This document shows positions 11,901-17,900 of a stretch of 20,000 nucleotides of DNA, piece after piece. The notes beneath the pieces are model-generated. The model searched no databases. It worked only from the letters and a program-made list of their open reading frames with translations, and was not told the DNA's origin. The first letter of the stretch is position 1, and every line of letters starts with the position of its first letter. The position numbers and the translations under genes were made by a program. The DNA is from Symbiodinium natans (lineage: Eukaryota; Sar; Dinophyceae; Suessiales; Symbiodiniaceae), in NCBI GenBank assembly GCA_905221605.1, contig CAJNDS010002646.1, forward strand, positions 305,001 through 325,000, in the 5' to 3' direction.

Positions 11901-14900
11901 CTATAGGGTTTAGGGTTTAGGGTTTAGGGTTTAGGGTTTAGGGTTTGGGGTTTAGGGTTTAGGGTTTAGGATCTTTGGGACATCTGTGGCCCTAAACACC
12001 TATACAGCCTAAACATCACCCCTCCATGCCCAAAGTACACTAAACACCCCCCAAAAACCCTAAAGACCCCCATGGCCAAAAAACACACTCAATACCCCTC
12101 AACAAGCCCCAAATGCCCTAAACCCCAATCAATCTGAGGTTTTGCGGGTTTAGGGTTTTGAGGGTTAAGGGTTTGGGGTTTGGGGTTTGGGGTTGCGGGT
12201 CAGGGCGGGTCAGGGTTTTTGGGTCTTGTGGCATTTACGGTTCAGGGTTTGCGCGTTGTGGGTTTAGGGTTAGGGAGTACGTAGGGCAAGGAGGCTTCAA
12301 GGGTTTGGGGCTTGGGGGTAAAAACCCACGAAACCACCAAGTTTCCGAAGCCCGGAAATCCAACATCCGAAAACCCTAAACCTGGAAAACTAACAAAAAA
12401 AACCAACGAACGCCAGGAACCCGAAGCCCAAAAATGCAGAGTCCTGAACCCCGTAAAAAACAAAGCCGGCAACTCCCTACCACTCCCCAAAAAACCCCGA
12501 AGCCCGTGGGCCGCCCTTCCTAAGGTTAAGGGGGGTTGAGGGTTTAGGGTTTAGGGTTTAGGGTTTAGGGTTCTAGGGCGGTTGCAGGGCTGGGTTCCGT
12601 TCGGCTAGAGCTCTGTGTAGACTGCATCCTCCTCCCTGCGGAGGGGTGAATGGCAGCTGCTGCTGCCGCGCGGCCAAGTCTCGCCGCTCACGAGCGTGGA
12701 GCCGCCGATAATTGCTTTCCAGACGCGCGCTGGCCTGGCGTTCATTTGCAAGTTGATACCGGCTGACACAGGTCGCGGCGGGGTTCATTCTGCGCCTGGC
12801 GAAGCTGTCTCCTGACGTGAGGAGGGGACCTGCTTTTGCTGTGCGACAGCGTGGAGCTGGACCTCCACGCCTTTCCTTCTTTTTCTCTTTGTTTTGCTGC
12901 TCTCAACCCTAAACCCCTAAACCCTAAACCCTAAACCCTAAACCCTAAACCCTAAACCCTAAACCCTAAACCCTAAACCCCAAGTCTCTCTCCAGTAAGG
13001 TCCTCTGGACCTCCCTCTACCTTTGCCTTTGCCACGTCCTCGGTGAGGGCTTTTGTTTTAGGAGCTCCCAGCCTCCATCCTGATCGGGCACTAGCACTCT
13101 CTGCATAGGGTTTAGGGATTAGGGTTTAGGGTTTAGGGTGTAGGGTGTAGGGTTTAGGGTTTAGGGTGTAGGGTGTAGGGTTTAGGGTTTAGGCTTTTAG
13201 GGTTTGGGGTTGAGGGTTTAATTCGGGTTTAGGGTGGCCCAAGAGTCACCTAAGAGTAAAAGAGGGTGCCCTTGTTAAGGGACCTTGTAAGGGAACCGAA
13301 AACCCATAGAAAAAGACCAGCAGGGCCTACGCTGGGTCCTCAACAGGTAACAAACCCTCACCCTGATTCTAAACCCCTCGGGAGCCCGCTAAAGCCCTAA
13401 TTCCCCCCAACAAAGAACGTCCTCAACTATCCCGGGATGCCGAGAATTTATGAGGTTTTAGGGTTTTAGGGCTTTAGGGTTGAAGGTTTTAGGGTTTTTA
13501 GGTTTTCAGGGTTTTAGGGTTTTTAGGTTTTCAGGGTCTTGGCGTGTTAGGGTTTTAGGGTTTTTCAGGGCTTAGAGGGCAAGCAGCCTGTGGGTTGAAC
13601 ATCGAATTCTGCGAGGTCTTGTCCACCTGGCTCGGGGTCGCTTGTGGATTACGGCTGTTTAGGGTCGCTTAGGGGTCGTGTAGGTTTGCGTAGGGTCGGT
13701 TAGGGTTGTTTAGGGTGGCTTAAGGTGGCTTTGGGTGGCTGAGGGTGGTTTAAGGTTGTTCAGGCTTTTTGGGGTTTGGAGTCTAGGGCTTGCGGGACTG
13801 CAATGTGAAACTTTTGTAGAGGGCGAATTAAGCTTTTCTATTCTTTCACTACGACCCTTCTTGCCGAAGTCCCCAAAACAAGTGGACCTGATTCTCTGGA
13901 ACCCCAAAACTAGATAGAAACCAGACCTAGACCCCCATACCCTGAACCCCCGGAACCCCTAAAATCAACTCCCATGCAAGCCCTAAACCGCCACCATCGC
14001 AGCCTCATCCAGCAAGATCACAGGGTTGTTCACCCCCAGGGTCTGGAAAGCCTCTGCGGATCTAAGCCCGAACACGCATAGTGGGTTTAGGTTTTAGGGC
14101 TTAGGGCTTACCCAAGGAATGACAAAGGTTGCCCTGTTTAAATTAATTAAAAGAGCTTAAAAGGAACCTAAACCCCCAAAAAAGGAATAAGGGCCTACTA
14201 TCTGGGTCCCAGCCCTAAACCTTAAAACCCTAAAACCCTAAAACCCTAAAACCCTAAAACCCTAAAACCCTAAAACCCTAACACCCTAAAACCCTAAAAC
14301 CCTAAAACCCTAAAACCCTAAAACCCTAAAACCCTAAAACCCTAAAACCCTAAAACCCTAAAACCCTAAAACCCGAAAACCCGAAAACCCGAAAACCCTA
14401 AACTCCAGCACAGTTCGTATATTGCATTGTAGGTCTAGGTTCTCCTGCTAAGGCTTCAAAAGTGCTTCCAAAGGCCCCGAGCTGAACAACTGGAGGCCCA
14501 TGAGAGGCCGAGACCTAAGAGCAGGATGTTCCACCCGCATGTATAGGGTTTAGGGTTTAGGGTTTAGGGTTTAGGGTTTAGGGTTTAGGGTTTAGGGTTT
14601 AGGGTTTACGGTGGATACTGTCGTTGCAAGCATCCGGTTCTCGAACCAAACGATGATCGAAGCTCTGTAGTGGCAATCTTGCGGTTCCGTGTCGGGCTCA
14701 GTGGGGGACACTTCCCGAGACGTAGTTTCGGATTTTAGGTCTGTTGCAGTGTCCAGAAGAGTCCTGGCGTAATCATGCTTACTAGTGGAGACTAGAGTGA
14801 AAAGCCGAACTGTGCCGCAACCGCTCCTGGATGATGACCCCTGGAATGCTGCCGATGTAGGTGCGACCTTGAGTAGAGTTTAGGGTTTAGGGTTTAGGGT

Positions 14901-17900
14901 TTAGGGTTTAGGGTTTAGGGTTTAGGGTTTAGGGTTTAGGGTTTAGGGTTTAGGGTTTAGGGTTTAGGGTTTAGGGTTTTTTAGGGTTTAGGCTTTTTTA
15001 GGGTTTAGGGTTTAGGGTTTAGGGTTTGGGGTTTGGGGTTTAGGGTTTAGGGTTTAGGTCGACCTGAGGTTGGAGTTGGCAGTTGGGATTATGTTTAGAT
15101 GGGTAATTCGAGGTGGGGGTTAAGCAAAAAGAGGTCCCCAAAAGGAAGTCGTGGATTTTAAACTGCCACAGGGTTTGGGGTTCAGGGTTTAGGGCTTCGC
15201 CCGACCCCAAACCCCAAACCCTAAACCCCAAACCCCAAACCTTAATTCCCAAACCCCAAACCCCAAACCCTAAACCCCAAACCCTAAACCCTAAACCCTA
15301 AACCCGAATAGCCCTGATGTCGCACGAAGCTTCGGAGTGGAGTCGTGGCGGCGTCGGGCTCTTCACTTCTGGGATGCTCCAGAATGGTTCGTTCCCTCCC
15401 TAAACCCTAAACCCTAAACCCTAAACCCTAAATCCTAAACCCTAAACCCTAAACCCTAAAAGCTGAGAGTCGACCCTGGAAGAAAGTAGCAAACTTTCAG
15501 GTAGAAGTAGCTGCTTAGCTATAACAGGAACCCAAAACACATAAAAAAAGTAAAGGTATAAAATTGTTGGGTGTAAGTAGCTATAACAGGAACCCAAAAC
15601 ACATTTTTTAAAGTAAAGTGTAGCACTCCAAAACCCAGGTTCAGATGGTATGGACAAGGATTCGGCGTTCCCACACGCGTGCTTTCAATGGAAGTTGATG
15701 TGCAAGATCGTACCCGTCTCATGAGCTATGGTCAGCATGAACCCTGAACCCTGAACCATAAACCCTCAACCTTAAACCCTCAACCCTAAACCCTAAGAAA
15801 AGAAGCATTTTTTAGGACATGCAGCGCTGCGGATCGAAGGCGAGCGGGGTCTGGGTCTAGGGGAAGCAAGATCAACGTCGTAGGAAGGAGTGTACCTCGA
15901 AACCCGAAACCAAACCATAAACCTTAAGGCCATGCTGTCCTTAGAGCCTTCATAAAACTACTATCTTTTATATTCCCTTGGGTTTTGTATGAATAAAAGG
16001 ACGATAAAATTCCTAAGGGGGCTATGGGAGGGATCTGGAATGTGTCTGTACATCCAACGAGAGTCTCAGGAAGGGGTTTAGGGTTTAGGGTTTAGGGTTT
16101 AGGGTTTAGGGTTTAGGGTTTAGGGTTTAGGGTGGGCAGATTCCGGGTACCACCGCTTCAATGAGGCTTAGGGGCTTAGGGGTTTAGGGGTTTAGTGTTT
16201 AGGTCGGGGGGTTATATAAGGGTTTAGGGCTTGGGGGTAAGGGATTAGGGTTTAGGGGTTTAGGGGTTTAGGGGCTTAGGGGTGTAGGGGTTTTGGGGTT
16301 GAGGGGTTTAGGGGTTAGGGGTTTAGGGGTCTTCGGGGTTTCGGGTTTAGGGGTTAGGGGTTTGGGGTTTGGGTTTTGGTTGGGTTGATCACCTCATATC
16401 GAACATAAACCCTTAGCTACATCTGTATGTCACACCTACTACCCCTTTCGCCGCTATAAAGAAACCCCCTACACCCTGAATCCTAAACGTAAACCCCTAA
16501 ACCCTAAACCCTAAACCCTAAACCCTAAACCCTAAACCCTAAACCCCAAACCCGTAAACCCTGAGGTCTAAGTATCCGGGCGATGGCCCCGGAGTTCGGC
16601 CTCGTCGCGAACACCTGGGGTCACCAGAACTCACAGGGTTGTGTAGGGTTTAGGGTTTAGGGTTTAGGGTTTAAGGTTTAGGGTTTAGGGTTTAGGGTTT
16701 AGGGTTTAGGGTTTAGGGTTTAGGGTTTAGGGTTTAGGGTTTAGGGTTTAGGGTTTAGGGTTTAGGGTTTAGCGTTTAGGGTTTAGGGTTTTAGGGTTTA
16801 GGGTTCAGGGTTTGGGGTTGCGGGTTGATGGTTTAGGAATGGGTTTATAGGGATGGTAGAGACTATAGGGACTATAGGAACCACTAAAACCTGACCCCCA
16901 AAACACAAAGCCCCAGACCCACAAGCCTAATCCCTGAGTGAACCCTGAGCCTCAAACAAAACACCATAAACTCTGAACCCCCGAAACCCAAAATTGCAGA
17001 GTTTTAGGCTTAGGGCTTAGGGTTTAAGGTTTAAGGCTTAGGGTTTGGGGTGTGGGTTGAGGCTTTTTGGAGCCTCACATATATCGACCTATACATATAT
17101 GTATATATATATATAGATATACCGCTCCTGTAACAACTCGGGTTCCTTGTGATGAGGGGACCCTAAACCCTAAGCCCTAAGCCCTAAGCCCTAAACCCTA
17201 AACCCTTAATTCACCCTTAAACCCTAAACCCTAAACTCTGAACCCTACTTCCTAAACCCTAAACCCTAAACCCTAAACCCTACACCCTAAACCCTAAACC
17301 CTAAACCCTAAACCCTAAACCCTAAACCCTGGCCTCCAAGCGCGATGCGGTGGAATTTTCGGCCTGGGAGCTCATCTCTGGCTCGGGGGTTAAGGGCTTT
17401 GGGGCCAGGAGATCTAGGCCATATTCTTCGGATCGAGAGGGTCATAACTAGGACTACTTGGGGGTTTCCAAAATTCGGGGTACCTTATGGGGGTCTTTAT
17501 CATAAGAGGATCCTACTATTTGGGGATCTCTGAAGGTAGGGGGTTTTCTATTTTTGTAAACTCCTCAATCCCTAATCCCTAAACCCTAAAATCCTAAACC
17601 CTAAACCCTAAATGTGTATACGTGTATATCCTCAGCGCAAACACCCCCCCCCCCCCAGTACTTGTCAGATGCATTCAGGGGCCCATCGAATGTTTTATAG
17701 GGGCCTGAATCATTAGAATAGAGTGTTGGGGTTATGATAGTATAACTGTTTTTGGGACTTCAAGGAAATACTATTAGTAATTATTGCGACCCCTAATATT
17801 AATTGAGCCTGAGGACGCGGGAACGACACCGCGATGGTCCTAGTGCTATAAAGAGGCGATCAGGATGAGCCTAAGATTATCTCAGTAGTACCATAGGGAC

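Larger units (their letters stand above)
11897..13587. repeat. Intron w6/w7: arrays, GC-rich island, family-1 copy
   Basis: TTTAGGG array at the w7 acceptor (11905-11970), degenerate C-rich and G-rich derivatives (11975-12540), a short TTTAGGG run (12541-12575), a GC-rich unique island (12576-12903), a CCCTAAA array (12904-12980), unique DNA (12981-13106), TTTAGGG/TGTAGGG array (13107-13232), a family-1 copy (13235-13340), and TTTTAGGG repeats (13453-13572) by the w6 donor, in the orientation opposite to the rule. Confidence 0.8.

Noticed and set aside
15040-15301. Open frames reading through CCCCAAACCCTAAA text
   Set aside because: The peptides are repeats of Pro-Lys-Pro-Gln-Thr-Leu-Asn type, direct translations of the telomeric array.
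15306-15400. Minus-strand stretch reading HSEASCDIRAIR, resembling the Lon GGVRDEAEIRGHR block
   Set aside because: The true block is in exon w3 (16582-16614), which joins w4 in the correct phase and sequence. This stretch lies in the intron between them and its frame does not fit w4. It might be a decayed duplicate, but the match is too weak to claim.
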